64,000 bases of DNA, taken from the NCBI RefSeq assembly GCF_000176915.2, contig NC_014844.1, positions 248,001 to 312,000 on the forward strand, written 5' to 3'. This DNA comes from Pseudodesulfovibrio aespoeensis Aspo-2 (GTDB lineage: Bacteria > Desulfobacterota > Desulfovibrionia > Desulfovibrionales > Desulfovibrionaceae). Numbering within the stretch: the stretch's first letter is position 1; the number at the start of each line of letters is the position of its first letter. This document shows positions 9,557 to 18,122 of the stretch, in pieces. The notes under the pieces are model-generated. The model saw only the letters and a list, made by a program, of their open reading frames with translations, was not told where the DNA came from and searched no databases. The position numbers and the translations under genes were made by a program.

Positions 9557-10525
9557 CTACTTGCATGTCTTCATGTAGCCGCAGGCAAAGGCCGTGGCGG
9601 CCATGGCCTTGCGGCCTTCTGGCTTGACCTCGGGCGTCAGGTAGACCTTGTCCGCTGTGGCGATGGCGAGCTTGCCGTCCACCTCGCCCAGCACTGTGCC
9701 GGGCGCGGCCTGGGCCGTCTGCTCCGACACCTCGCCGGGCGTCACGTTCAGGCGCAGGGTTTTGCCGTCCGGGCCGGTCCAGTCGAAATACGCGCCCGGC
9801 CACGGATACATGGCCCGGATCTGGTTGTGGATAGCCTGGGCGGGCCGGTTCCAGTCGATGGCACCCTCGCCTTTTTCCAGCTTTTTGGCATAGGTGGCCA
9901 GGGCGTGGTCCTGGGGCGCGAAGGAGTAGGCACCGGTCTGCAACCGGGCCAGACCCTCGCAGATGCAGATGCCGCCGAGCTTGGCCAGCTCGTCGTGGAT
10001 GGTGCCCGCATGGTCGTTGTGGCCGATGCGCAGCGCCCGCTGGACCATGACCGGGCCGGTGTCCAATCCGGCCTCCATCTTCATGATGGAAATGCCGGTG
10101 ACTACCTCGCCCGCCTCCACGGCCCGCTGGATGGGCGCGGCCCCACGATGCCTGGGCAGGAGCGAGGCATGGACGTTGAGCGGGTGCAAGGTCGGCACAT
10201 CAAGCACGCTCTGGGGCAGGATCAGCCCGTAGGCCGCCACCACCAACACGTCCGGCTTGAGGGCCCGCAACGCCTCGATATCTGTTTCATCCTTGAAATT
10301 TTTGGGCTGGAAGACCGGCAGCCCGCGCTCCACGGCCACATCCTTGACCGGCGAGGGCTTGCACTGCCTGCCGCGCCCGCACGGGCGGTCGGGCTGGGTG
10401 TACACGCCCACCACCTCGGCTCCTTCAAATTCGAGCAGGATGCGCAGGATCTCCGCCGCAAACTCCGGCGTGCCCATGAACACCGTGCGCAACGGCCTGA
10501 GCGGTGCGCTGTCTACGCTTTCCAT
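9557..10525 (-). CDS. fmt: Methionyl-tRNA formyltransferase
   Basis: The 322-residue enzyme formylates Met-tRNAfMet with 10-formyl-THF for translation initiation. The N-terminal formyltransferase domain starts 'TVFMGTPEFAAEIL' and contains 'NVHASLLPRHRGAAPIQRA', with the catalytic Asn and His. The tRNA-binding C-terminal domain follows from about residue 210. The first 13 residues precede the conserved core, so a slightly later start is possible. Its 5' end overlaps def by 13 bases, the usual def-fmt coupling. Confidence 0.97.
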   Translation of the reverse strand: MESVDSAPLRPLRTVFMGTPEFAAEILRILLEFEGAEVVGVYTQPDRPCGRGRQCKPSPVKDVAVERGLPVFQPKNFKDETDIEALRALKPDVLVVAAYGLILPQSVLDVPTLHPLNVHASLLPRHRGAAPIQRAVEAGEVVTGISIMKMEAGLDTGPVMVQRALRIGHNDHAGTIHDELAKLGGICICEGLARLQTGAYSFAPQDHALATYAKKLEKGEGAIDWNRPAQAIHNQIRAMYPWPGAYFDWTGPDGKTLRLNVTPGEVSEQTAQAAPGTVLGEVDGKLAIATADKVYLTPEVKPEGRKAMAATAFACGYMKTCK

Positions 10526-11010
10526 TTGGCCGCCCTTTTTCTGTACATCGCCTTTTTCAGCCTGCCCGCGCGGTCCGCAATGGTGATGCCGTTCAAGTGG
10601 TCGATCTCGTGCTGGAGCACGATGGCCAGAAAGCCGTCGGTGTCGATGCAGACCGGCCCGCCGTCCGGGTCCATGCCCGTGACCTTGACCCGCTCCTTGC
10701 GCATCACCGTGCCCGAAAACTCAGGGCAGCTCAGGCACCCTTCCTCGGATTCCACCTCGCCGTCGCATTCCACGATCTCCGGGTTGATCAGCACGCGCAG
10801 GTCGGCGCGCAGCTTGGGCCCGGTCTGGTCCACGCAGATGAGCCGGATGGACTCGCCCACCTGGGGCGCGGCCAGTCCCACGCCATCTCCCTCGTACATG
10901 GTCTCGACCATGTCGTTGATGAGCTTTTTCATCTCCGGCGTGATCTCGGCCACCGGCTCGGCCCTGGCAGCCAGCACGTCGTCAGGCCATGTGCATATTT
11001 CGAGTTTCAT
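10513..11010 (-). CDS. def: Peptide deformylase
   Basis: The 165-residue metalloenzyme removes the N-formyl group from nascent proteins. All three signature motifs are present: GVGLAAPQVG (motif 1), EGCLSCP with the metal-binding Cys (motif 2) and HEIDHLNG with two His ligands and the catalytic Glu (motif 3). Its ribosome-binding site appears to be GGAGG at the edge of an intergenic hairpin repeat (CCGGAGGCATAAAAA before ATG). It is cotranslated with fmt by a 13-base overlap. Confidence 0.97.
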   Translation of the reverse strand: MKLEICTWPDDVLAARAEPVAEITPEMKKLINDMVETMYEGDGVGLAAPQVGESIRLICVDQTGPKLRADLRVLINPEIVECDGEVESEEGCLSCPEFSGTVMRKERVKVTGMDPDGGPVCIDTDGFLAIVLQHEIDHLNGITIADRAGRLKKAMYRKRAAKWKA

Positions 11011-11017
11011 TTTTTAT

Positions 11018-11098
11018 GCCTCCGGCGGCCAGGGAACCTTTTGAAAAAGGTTCCCTGGACCCTCCAAAACTTTTTGGCGCTCCGCCGCCCGGAAGGGC
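11018..11098. repeat. Intergenic hairpin repeat, copy 1 (provides the def ribosome-binding site)
   Basis: The copy runs from GCCTCCGGCGG at the def side through a perfect 13-bp hairpin (11029-11058, CCAGGGAACCTTT and its complement around TGAA) to CAAAACTTTTTGGCGCTCCGCCGC. On the def strand it ends with CCGCCGGAGGC, whose GGAGG lies at Shine-Dalgarno distance from the def ATG. Confidence 0.75.
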
Positions 11099-11320
11099 GG
11101 ACGGAAACGGAAATCAAAGACGGCGGCGGAGATGGCGTAGCAGAACCAAAGCCACGCCGCTGCCGTCAAAACCAGTATAGAAATAATCCCGAAAGAGCAA
11201 AAGGGGAGGGTCCACAAAAAAACATCCGGTTTTTGCGACAGCTCTCATCGCAAGCCCGGCTCCCTCGCCTCCGCGTGACCCCCTACGCCGCCATCAAACT
11301 CTTTCTTGCCCGTATGCGCT

Positions 11321-11397
11321 TCCAGGCGGCGTAGCCCCAAAAAGTTTTGAAAGGGGAGCGCGAGGGTAAAACTTTTCCAAAAGTTTTCCCCTCGCAT
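11321..11397. repeat. Intergenic hairpin repeat, copy 2 (inverted relative to copy 1)
   Basis: TCCAGGCGGCGTAGCCCC, then AAAAAGTTTTGAAAGGGG and a near-perfect 15-bp hairpin at about 11363-11394 with one mismatch (GAGGGTAAAACTTTT against AAAAGTTTTCCCCTC). It begins ten bases past the aspS stop, where it could terminate or process the hisS-aspS message. Confidence 0.7.
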
Positions 11398-11404
11398 CTT
11401 CTCC

Positions 11405-13228
11405 CTAATTTTCCTTCTTCTCCCGCAGGCGGATGCCGAGTTCGCGCAGTTGTTTGCTCGGCACTTCGGACGGCGCTTCGGTCATGAGGCAGGTGGCCTT
11501 CTGGGTTTTGGGGAAGGCGATGACATCGCGGATGGATTTGGACCCGGTGATGATCATGATCAGCCGGTCAAGCCCAAAGGCGATGCCGCCGTGCGGGGGC
11601 GCGCCGAATTTGAGGGCGTCCATGAGGAAGCCGAATTTTTCGCGCGCCTCGTCGCCGTCGATGCCCAGGGCGGCGAACATGATGCGCTGCTGTTCGGCGG
11701 TATGGATGCGGATGGAGCCGCCGCCCACCTCGTAGCCGTTGATGACCATGTCATAGGCGCGGGCCAGGGCGTTGCCGGGGTCCGAGGCCAGGGTGGCCAT
11801 CTGGTCGGGCTGGGCCGAGGTGAAGGGGTGGTGCCGGGCCACGTACCGTTTCTCGTCCGGGTTGTATTCGAGCAGCGGGAAGTCGGTGATCCAGACGGGC
11901 TTGAACACCTTGGGATCGATGAGGCCGAAGCGTTCGCCAAGCTCGCAGCGCAGGTTGCCCAGGGCGGCGTTGGCGATGTCGGCGGACCCGGCCTGAAAGA
12001 AGAGGATGTCGCCGGGCTTGCAGTCGGTGCGCTCGCGCAGGGTGGCGATCTCGTCTTCGGAGAAGAACTTGACGATGGGCGACTGCCACTCGCCGTCCTC
12101 CTTGACCTTGATCCAGGCCAGCCCCTTGGAGCCGTATATCTCCACGAACTTGGTGTAGTCGTCGATCTCCTTGCGCGACAGTTCGCCGCCGCCGGGCACG
12201 ACCATGACCTTGACCAGCTCGGACGAGGCAAAGACCTTGAACCCGGAGTTCCTGAAGGCATCGGTGATGTCGATGTGCTTGAGGCCGAAGCGCAGGTCGG
12301 GCTTGTCCACGCCGTAGTCGCGCATGGCGTCGTTGTAGGTCATGCGCGGGAAGACATCGGGCAGGGCTGCGCCGATGGTCTCGGCAAAGATCTTTGTGAC
12401 CAGCCCTTCGGCCATGTCCTGGATCTGGGCCTCGTCGGTGAAGCTCATCTCGATGTCGATCTGGGTGAATTCGGGCTGGCGGTCGGCGCGCAGGTCTTCG
12501 TCGCGGAAGCATTTGACGATCTGGAAGTAGCGGTCCATGCCCGAGACCATGAGCATCTGCTTGAAGAGCTGGGGCGACTGGGGCAGGGCGTAGAACTCGC
12601 CCTGGTTGACCCGGCTGGGGACCAGGAAATCGCGCGCGCCCTCAGGGGTGGACTTGGTCAGCACCGGGGTCTCGATTTCAAGGAAGCCGAGCGCGTCGAG
12701 GTAGCGGCGCACGGCCTGGGCGGCCTTGTTGCGGATGATGAAGTTGCGCGCCAGGCTCGGGCGGCGCAGGTCGAGAAAGCGGTACTTGAGGCGCAGGTTC
12801 TCGCCCACCTCGACACGGTCCTCGATGGGAAAGGGCGGGGTCTCGGAGGTGTTGAGGAGCTTGTATTCCTCCACCTCGATCTCCACCTCGCCGGTGACGA
12901 GGTTCTTGTTGGCCATGCCCTCGGGCCGCATGCGCACCCTGCCCTTGATCGCCACCACGTATTCGGCGCGGATGGCGTGGGCGCGCTCGTGCACGTCCTG
13001 GTTGCCCTCGGGGTTGAAGACCACCTGGGTCAGCCCCTCGCGGTCGCGCAGGTCGAGGAAGATGAGCCCGCCGTGGTCGCGCCGGAACTGGACCCAGCCC
13101 ATGAGACAGACCGTCTTGCCCAGGTCGGCGGCGGTCAGCTCGTTGTTGTGGTGGGTGCGCCGCCAGCCCGCCAGATCCTCGATGACGCGAAATTCGTTGT
13201 AATCTCTTTCTTCCTGTTGCTCGGCCAT
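11405..13228 (-). CDS. aspS: Aspartyl-tRNA synthetase (bacterial type)
   Basis: The 607-residue class II synthetase charges tRNAAsp. It has the N-terminal OB-fold anticodon-binding domain ('[19 protein letters not shown]'), class II motif 2 ('[19 protein letters not shown]'), a bacterial GAD insertion domain (about 300-420) and motif 3 ('[12 protein letters not shown]'). Length matches bacterial AspRS. A Shine-Dalgarno GGAGAG precedes ATG 13228. It follows hisS by 45 bases. Whether it discriminates tRNAAsp from tRNAAsn cannot be decided here because gatCAB lies outside the window. Confidence 0.97.
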   Translation of the reverse strand: MAEQQEERDYNEFRVIEDLAGWRRTHHNNELTAADLGKTVCLMGWVQFRRDHGGLIFLDLRDREGLTQVVFNPEGNQDVHERAHAIRAEYVVAIKGRVRMRPEGMANKNLVTGEVEIEVEEYKLLNTSETPPFPIEDRVEVGENLRLKYRFLDLRRPSLARNFIIRNKAAQAVRRYLDALGFLEIETPVLTKSTPEGARDFLVPSRVNQGEFYALPQSPQLFKQMLMVSGMDRYFQIVKCFRDEDLRADRQPEFTQIDIEMSFTDEAQIQDMAEGLVTKIFAETIGAALPDVFPRMTYNDAMRDYGVDKPDLRFGLKHIDITDAFRNSGFKVFASSELVKVMVVPGGGELSRKEIDDYTKFVEIYGSKGLAWIKVKEDGEWQSPIVKFFSEDEIATLRERTDCKPGDILFFQAGSADIANAALGNLRCELGERFGLIDPKVFKPVWITDFPLLEYNPDEKRYVARHHPFTSAQPDQMATLASDPGNALARAYDMVINGYEVGGGSIRIHTAEQQRIMFAALGIDGDEAREKFGFLMDALKFGAPPHGGIAFGLDRLIMIITGSKSIRDVIAFPKTQKATCLMTEAPSEVPSKQLRELGIRLREKKEN

Positions 13229-13273
13229 GTCTGCTCTCTCCAGATGTATTACGTGGTGCCGCGGGCGGCTTTC

Positions 13274-14530
13274 CTATTGTTCTTCAGTCGTGGTGCGTGC
13301 CAGATACTCGGCCCGCGACACGGTGGTCTGTTCGCCGTCGCCGGTCATGGGCTTGACGGTCACGGTCCCGTTGTCCAGCTCGTCGCCGCCCATGATCAGG
13401 CAGACCTTGGCCCCGGATTTGTTGGCCGCGCGCATGCGGCTCTTCATGGAGCCGCCGCAGTAGCCAACCTCGCCGCTTTGCCCGGCGTCGCGCAGCTGCT
13501 GGGCAAAGAGCATGGCCGCATTGGCCGCGGCATTGTCCACCACGGCCAGATAGAAATCCGGGGCCGGGGCTTCGAGGCGTTCCAGGAGCAGAGCGAGCCG
13601 CTCCATGCCGCAGGCGAATCCCGTGGCCGGGCAGTCCGGGCCGTCGAGGCTCCTGATCAGCCCGTCGTAGCGGCCACCCCCGGCCACGGCGGTCTGCGCG
13701 CCGATGTCGTGGCTCGATACCTCAAAGCAGGTGCGCACGTAGTAGTCGAGCCCGCGCACCAGCCGGGGGTTGAGCTCGTAGGTCACGTTCGCGCCGTCGA
13801 GGATGGTGCGCACATCGGCAAAATGGGCCTCGCATTCGGGGCAGAGGTGGTCGGTAATGGCCGGGGCGTCCTGGACCAGCGCCTTGCAGCCGGGCACCTT
13901 GCAGTCGAGCACGCGCAGGGGGTTGGTGTCCATGCGGCGGCGGCAGTCCTCGCAGAAATTGGCGCGGTCCTTGGACGTGTAGTAGTCGATGAGGGCCTGC
14001 CGGTAGGCCGGGCGGCACGCATGGCAGCCCAGGGAGTTGAGCTCCACAGTCAGTTTGGTCAGGCCAAGCGCGTTCAGAAAGGTCCGCAGCATGAGGATCA
14101 GCTCACCGTCGGCCTGGGCCTCGGGCGCGCCGAATATCTCCGCGTTGATCTGGTGGAACTGGCGCTGGCGGCCTTTCTGTGGCCGCTCGTAGCGGAACAT
14201 GGGGCCAAAGGTGAAGAATTTTGACACCTTGCCCGGCTGGTGGGTGCCGGACTCGATAAAGGCGCGGACCACGCCCGCCGTGGCCTCGGGCCGCATGGTC
14301 AGGGAGCGGTCCTTGCGGTCCGGGAAGGTGAACATCTCCTTGCCCACCACGTCGGTGTCCTCGCCGATGGATTTCTGGAAAAGCTCGGTTTTTTCGAGCA
14401 CAGGGGTGCGCAGTTCGCCAAAGGCGTAGCGCGAGAAGATGTCGCGCGCCAGGGTTTCCATGCGCGTGAATTTGGCCGCCTCTTCGGGGAAAAGGTCCAC
14501 AAATCCTTTTATTTTCTGAATCTTCGCCAT
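13274..14530 (-). CDS. hisS: Histidyl-tRNA synthetase
   Basis: The 418-residue class II enzyme charges tRNAHis. Motif 1 lies around 'KFTRMETLARDIFSRYAF', motif 2 is 'FGPMFRYERPQKGRQRQFHQ', and the HisA motif 'LVRGLDYYVRTCFE' is intact, followed by 'CGMERLALLLERL' (motif 3). The C-terminal anticodon-binding domain occupies about 325-418. A cysteine-rich insertion ('CHACRPAYR', 'CEDC', 'CKVPGC', 'CPECEAHF') in the middle could bind zinc; related insertions occur in other HisRS. ATG 14530 has an AAGGA ribosome site. Confidence 0.97.
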   Translation of the reverse strand: MAKIQKIKGFVDLFPEEAAKFTRMETLARDIFSRYAFGELRTPVLEKTELFQKSIGEDTDVVGKEMFTFPDRKDRSLTMRPEATAGVVRAFIESGTHQPGKVSKFFTFGPMFRYERPQKGRQRQFHQINAEIFGAPEAQADGELILMLRTFLNALGLTKLTVELNSLGCHACRPAYRQALIDYYTSKDRANFCEDCRRRMDTNPLRVLDCKVPGCKALVQDAPAITDHLCPECEAHFADVRTILDGANVTYELNPRLVRGLDYYVRTCFEVSSHDIGAQTAVAGGGRYDGLIRSLDGPDCPATGFACGMERLALLLERLEAPAPDFYLAVVDNAAANAAMLFAQQLRDAGQSGEVGYCGGSMKSRMRAANKSGAKVCLIMGGDELDNGTVTVKPMTGDGEQTTVSRAEYLARTTTEEQ

Positions 14531-14715
14531 GTCGGGTCCAATATCCTTATAAAAGTCAGATGGCAGGAAACGAATTTGGTTAGTCTATCCGGGCCGGATT
14601 GTCAAAAAGAAGGCGGCCCGGCACCCGGCTGGTTTCAAGGCCGCGATGGGCGGGTTCACCATTTTCGATTTGACCTTGCCGGTAAAGTCCACCACTCTTC
14701 GGGTCGGAGGAATTC

Positions 14716-16617
14716 ATGCCCATCATCACCGCCTGCACCATGGACTGCGGCGACGCCTGCTCGCTGCTCGTGGACCCGGAAGCCCGGACCGTTCGCGGCA
14801 ACCCCAAGCATCCATTTACCAAGGGGTTCTGCTGCAAGAAGGGGGGCCGCTACTTTGACCGGCTCGACGCGGCCGAGCGTATCACCACCCCGCTGATCAA
14901 GCGCGACGGCCAGTTTGTCGAGGCGGGCTGGGACGAGGCGCTTGGGCTGGCCGTGGCGCGGCTCGACGCGGCCCGGCGCAACCCGGCCACCATTCTGCAC
15001 ATTGGCGGCCACGGCTACCGGGGCGTGCTGGGCAAGGCCAGCTCCATCCTGTTTCAGGCCCTGGGCTCGTCCACCACGCGCGGCGCGCTGTGCGACAACA
15101 CCGGCATCACGGCCTCCATCAGGGATTTCGGCGCGCTCAATCACAACGAGCCCGAGGATATCCTGCACGCCAGCCGCATCGTCAACTGGGGACGCGACGT
15201 GGCCCGCAGTTCGGTCCACCAGCAGGCGCTCATGGCCAGGGCGCGCAAGCAGGGCACCGAGGTGCTGACCATCTCGCCGGGCGGCGACGGCGCAGCGGAG
15301 TATTCCGACCTGACCATCCGGGTGCGGCCCGGCACGGACCGGTTCCTGGCCGGGGCCGTGCTCAAGCTCTTTCTGGAATCGGGCGACCTCAACCCCTGGG
15401 TGCTGACCCGCACGGCCAACTGGCCCGCCCTGCGCGGGCTCATCGACAGCCTCGATTTTCGCGACCTGTGCCGGGCCTGCGACGTGTCCGCCGCCGACGC
15501 CGAGATGGTCTACGACTGGTACGCTGACTCCGGCAACGTGGCCACGCTCATTGGCTGGGGGCTGCAACGCCACGTATTCGGCGGCGAGAACGTCCGCTTC
15601 ATCAATGCGGTGGCCATGCTTTCCGGCAATGTCGGGGTCAGCGGCGGGGGGGCGTACTACAACATTTCGTCTGGCCGCAACCTCGGCACCTGGGCGCATC
15701 TGGTCAGGGGAGGGCTGCCTGCCGCGCCGCGTCGCGAACTGCTCATCAACGACCTGGGGCCGGAGCTGCGGAGGGCCGACCCGCCCGTGGAGTTTGTCTG
15801 GATCGACGGCCACAACGTGGTCAACCAGGTGCCCGACTGTCTGGCCGTGGCCGACGCGCTGCGCAAGCCCTTTGTGGTGGTGGTGGACGGGTTCATGCAC
15901 GACACGGCCATGCTGGCCGATATCATCCTGCCCCCGGCCTTCATGTTCGAGCGCGAGGACGCGCTTGGCTCCTTCATCCACAACTGCGTCAACCATTGCG
16001 CCGCTGCCGTGCCGCCGCCAGGCCTCTGCCGCCCGGACTTCGAGATCATGGCCGAGCTGGGCGCGCGGCTGGCCGATCCGGTCGTCTTGCCGGACGGTGA
16101 CACCTGTCTGGCCGAAGGACTGAAAAAGGCGGACATCTCCCTGGCCGAACTGCGCGAGCACGGGTTCGTCAAGGTGAGCCATCCGCCGGTGGCCTTCAAG
16201 GGCATGGTCTTTGCCCATCCCGATGGGCTGTACCGCTTCCCCGAAGCCCTCTCGCCCGAGCCGGAGCGCGACGCGGAGTATCCTCTGCAACTGCTGACCC
16301 TGGTGCGCGGCGAGTCGGTGCACTCGCAGATCCCGGAGGCGGATCAGGCCGGGTTCCCCACGGTCTGGATCGCCAAGGACAACCCCGCCTTCGCGGCTCT
16401 GAATCCGGCCATGGACGCCTATCTGGTGACCCCGGCGGGGGCCATGCGCGTGACTGTCGAGACTGTGGCCGGGCTGCACCCGCGCAGCGTGATCATGCGC
16501 CGGGGCGGGTGGATGAAGTTCGGGCATAATGCCAATGTCATCATTGAGTCGCGCATGACTGACATGGGGGAGGGGTGTGCCTATTACAGTCAAGGGTGCA
16601 GGTTGGAGAATCGGTGA
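14716..16617 (+). CDS. Molybdopterin-dependent oxidoreductase, formate dehydrogenase/polysulfide reductase superfamily
   Basis: The 633-residue protein starts with a 4Fe-4S motif, CTMDCGDAC (Cys 7, 11, 15) with a fourth ligand in 'FCCKKGG' (39/40). Molybdopterin-binding regions follow, and Cys126 in 'GALCDNTG' is placed where the superfamily has its Mo ligand. The C-terminal MopB domain is about 530-633 ('MKFGHNANVIIES'). There is no signal peptide, so it is probably cytoplasmic. No Fe-S, cytochrome or membrane subunit is adjacent, and the substrate is unknown. A strong GGAGG precedes ATG 14716. It is divergent from hisS. Confidence 0.85.
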   Translation: MPIITACTMDCGDACSLLVDPEARTVRGNPKHPFTKGFCCKKGGRYFDRLDAAERITTPLIKRDGQFVEAGWDEALGLAVARLDAARRNPATILHIGGHGYRGVLGKASSILFQALGSSTTRGALCDNTGITASIRDFGALNHNEPEDILHASRIVNWGRDVARSSVHQQALMARARKQGTEVLTISPGGDGAAEYSDLTIRVRPGTDRFLAGAVLKLFLESGDLNPWVLTRTANWPALRGLIDSLDFRDLCRACDVSAADAEMVYDWYADSGNVATLIGWGLQRHVFGGENVRFINAVAMLSGNVGVSGGGAYYNISSGRNLGTWAHLVRGGLPAAPRRELLINDLGPELRRADPPVEFVWIDGHNVVNQVPDCLAVADALRKPFVVVVDGFMHDTAMLADIILPPAFMFEREDALGSFIHNCVNHCAAAVPPPGLCRPDFEIMAELGARLADPVVLPDGDTCLAEGLKKADISLAELREHGFVKVSHPPVAFKGMVFAHPDGLYRFPEALSPEPERDAEYPLQLLTLVRGESVHSQIPEADQAGFPTVWIAKDNPAFAALNPAMDAYLVTPAGAMRVTVETVAGLHPRSVIMRRGGWMKFGHNANVIIESRMTDMGEGCAYYSQGCRLENR

Positions 16618-16743
16618 TTTTTTTCGGTATGGGCGAAGGGAAGGAAAAGGGGAGAGAGAGGAAAGGGAGAGGAAGGGGAGAGATAAGGAAGCCGCCTTCG
16701 GCGGAATGGGGAGTTGGGTGAGGATTTCGCTCCTCCGTCGCGA

Positions 16744-16775
16744 CTTACTTTTGGGCCAAAGCGGCCAAAAGTAAG
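16744..16775. terminator. Inverted repeat, possible terminator
   Basis: CTTACTTTTGGGCC and GGCCAAAAGTAAG pair around AAAGC with one bulged G; the sequence continues CAAAAACC. It is symmetrical enough to act in either direction. Similar CTTACTTTTGG...CCAAAAGTAAG elements are dispersed in other proteobacteria (recalled, not checked). Confidence 0.45.
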
Positions 16776-17024
16776 CAAAAACCGCTTTTGAAGACGTGTG
16801 ATCGGGTCTCCCGCGTCGGACACCAGTATCATCGACCTGCTGGCGAAACAGTTGGGAGCGGTCGAAGACTCCGCTCCCGCCGGGTTTCGCCCTGCCGCAG
16901 GCCGATGCAACTGGTGCCACGACGCTCCCGCCCATTGCGGGGCTGACGAGAGGGAGAGCGGGGATGGCGTGGCTGGGCAGGACATAAAGAAAAGATCGGG
17001 GGTCTTCTTGTGAATTAACCCCTG

Positions 17025-17089
17025 CCGCGTGAAACAGCGATGGCCTGTCCATCCCGAAAGGGTGGGCAGGCCATCGCTGTTCCACGCGG
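17025..17089. terminator. Long imperfect hairpin between convergent genes
   Basis: CCGCGTGAAACAGCGATGG pairs with CCATCGCTGTTCCACGCGG with one mismatch, and the stem continues through CCTG and CAGG toward a loop around CCCGAAAGGG. It lies between the molybdopterin oxidoreductase and the ABC permease, which converge. It lacks a U-tract, so it may act as a structural barrier or RNA stabiliser instead of a classic terminator. Confidence 0.5.
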
Positions 17090-17096
17090 CTCTTAC

Positions 17097-17170
17097 CGCC
17101 GGAGGCTCGCTTGGGGTCACAGGCCGTAGGCCCTTGGCGGGTCCAGGGCAGCGCCCTGGCCGCCGGAGGC
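17097..17170. repeat. Intergenic hairpin repeat, degenerate copy
   Basis: The 74-base segment is bounded by two direct copies of CCGCCGGAGGC (17097-17106 region and 17160-17170) and contains the palindrome CCAGGGCAGCGCCCTGG (17143-17159). It shares the CCGCCGGAGGC edge with copies at 11018-11098 and 58417-58504 but has lost the A/T-rich middle. Confidence 0.55.
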
Positions 17171-17179
17171 ATTAAGTTG

Positions 17180-18121
17180 TTATCGCTCGCCTTTTCTGAA
17201 GGGGATGAGCAGGGCCTTGGGGTAGGCGGCGCGGCGCGACATGATGATCAGGGCGATGATGGAGAAGGCGTAGGGCATCATCAGGTAGAACTGGTAGGGG
17301 ATGGTCATGCCGGACTGTTGTTGCACGCGCATCTGGATGGCGTCAAAGGCGGCGAAGAGGATGCAGCCGAGCAGGGCCTTCCCGGGTTTCCAGGAGGAGA
17401 AGACCACGAGCGCGATGCAGATCCAGCCGCGGCCATTGACCATGCCGATGTAGTAGGCGTCAAAGGCGGACATGGTCAGGAACGCGCCGCCCACGGCCAT
17501 GAGGGCGCTGCCTGCGACCACGGCCCAGGTGCGGATGGCAAAGACCGAGAGGCCCTGCGCCTCGACGGCCATGGGATTTTCTCCGGCCATGCGCACGGCC
17601 AGGCCGACCGGGGTGCGGTAGAGGACGTAGGCCACCGCGCCCACGGCCAGGAAGGCGGCCATGGTCAGGGCGGACTGATGAAAAAGGACCTGGCCGACAA
17701 AGGGGATGTCGGTGAGCAGGGGCGGGTCCAGGGGCTGGAACGGGACGATCTTGGGCGGCGTGGTGGCGCGCGGCAGGAGCATGCGGAAGACAAAGGAGGA
17801 GAGGCTGGCCGCGAGCATGGTGATGCCCAGGCCGGTGACGTGCTGGGACAGGCCGAGATGCACGGTGAAGAGCGCGTGCAGCAGGCCGAACAGGCCGCCG
17901 ATGAAGGCGGCGAAGAGCACGCCTGTCCAGAGATCGCCGCCCATGTAGACCCAGGTCCATCCGGCCATGCAGCCAGCGGCCATGATCCCTTCGATGCCGA
18001 GGTTGAGCACGCCCGCGCGCTCGCAGAGCAGCTCGCCCAGGGTGCCGAAGATGAGCGGCGTGGCCATGCGGATGGTCGCCATCCAGAAGCCGGTTTCCAG
18101 GAGGAAATTCAGGATTTCCAT
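17180..18121 (-). CDS. ABC transporter permease, BMP/nucleoside type (second permease)
   Basis: The 313-residue permease has about eight membrane segments and the BPD_transp_2-like pattern of BMP-family importers: 'LGELLCERAGVLNLGIEGIM' near the N-terminus and 'GMVNGRGWICIALVVFSSWKP' in the cytoplasmic loop that contacts the ATPase. It is the last gene of a four-gene leftward operon (binding protein, ATPase, permease, permease). Its ATG is one base past the preceding stop. Transport of nucleosides or purines is inferred from the family. Confidence 0.88.
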   Translation of the reverse strand: MEILNFLLETGFWMATIRMATPLIFGTLGELLCERAGVLNLGIEGIMAAGCMAGWTWVYMGGDLWTGVLFAAFIGGLFGLLHALFTVHLGLSQHVTGLGITMLAASLSSFVFRMLLPRATTPPKIVPFQPLDPPLLTDIPFVGQVLFHQSALTMAAFLAVGAVAYVLYRTPVGLAVRMAGENPMAVEAQGLSVFAIRTWAVVAGSALMAVGGAFLTMSAFDAYYIGMVNGRGWICIALVVFSSWKPGKALLGCILFAAFDAIQMRVQQQSGMTIPYQFYLMMPYAFSIIALIIMSRRAAYPKALLIPFRKGER

Positions 18122-18122
18122 G

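Larger units (their letters stand above)
11011..11404. other. Gene-free interval between def and aspS, filled by repeats
   Basis: This 394-base stretch holds two hairpin repeat copies in opposite orientation (listed separately) with about 220 bases of unique sequence between them. A 67-codon leftward open frame (11217-11014) runs through the repeat and is hydrophobic at its start, but its end lies inside the hairpin and it is not convincing as a gene. No tRNA or riboswitch was recognised. Confidence 0.7.
16618..17179. other. Gene-free interval with purine-rich tract and hairpins
   Basis: This 562-base convergent gap contains a GGA-rich purine tract (about 16630-16690), a 5-bp stem at 16692-16704 (CCGCC-TTC-GGCGG), two larger inverted repeats and a hairpin-repeat copy (listed separately). 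The short rightward frame 16798-17013 has no recognisable family and overlaps odd-composition DNA; I do not call it. The segment 16790-16980 looks like neither gene nor repeat. Confidence 0.65.

Noticed and set aside
11014..11217. 67-codon leftward frame starting with a hydrophobic segment before def
   Set aside because: Its 3' half lies in the hairpin repeat, and its start lacks a ribosome site. Kept only as part of the interval note.
11450..14224. 924-codon rightward open frame antisense to aspS and hisS
   Set aside because: GC-rich genomes leave long antisense frames because third positions are rarely A or T. The reverse strand encodes clear AspRS and HisRS.
16798..17013. 71-codon rightward frame in the convergent gap
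   Set aside because: No family, no ribosome site and its sequence is flanked by inverted repeats.
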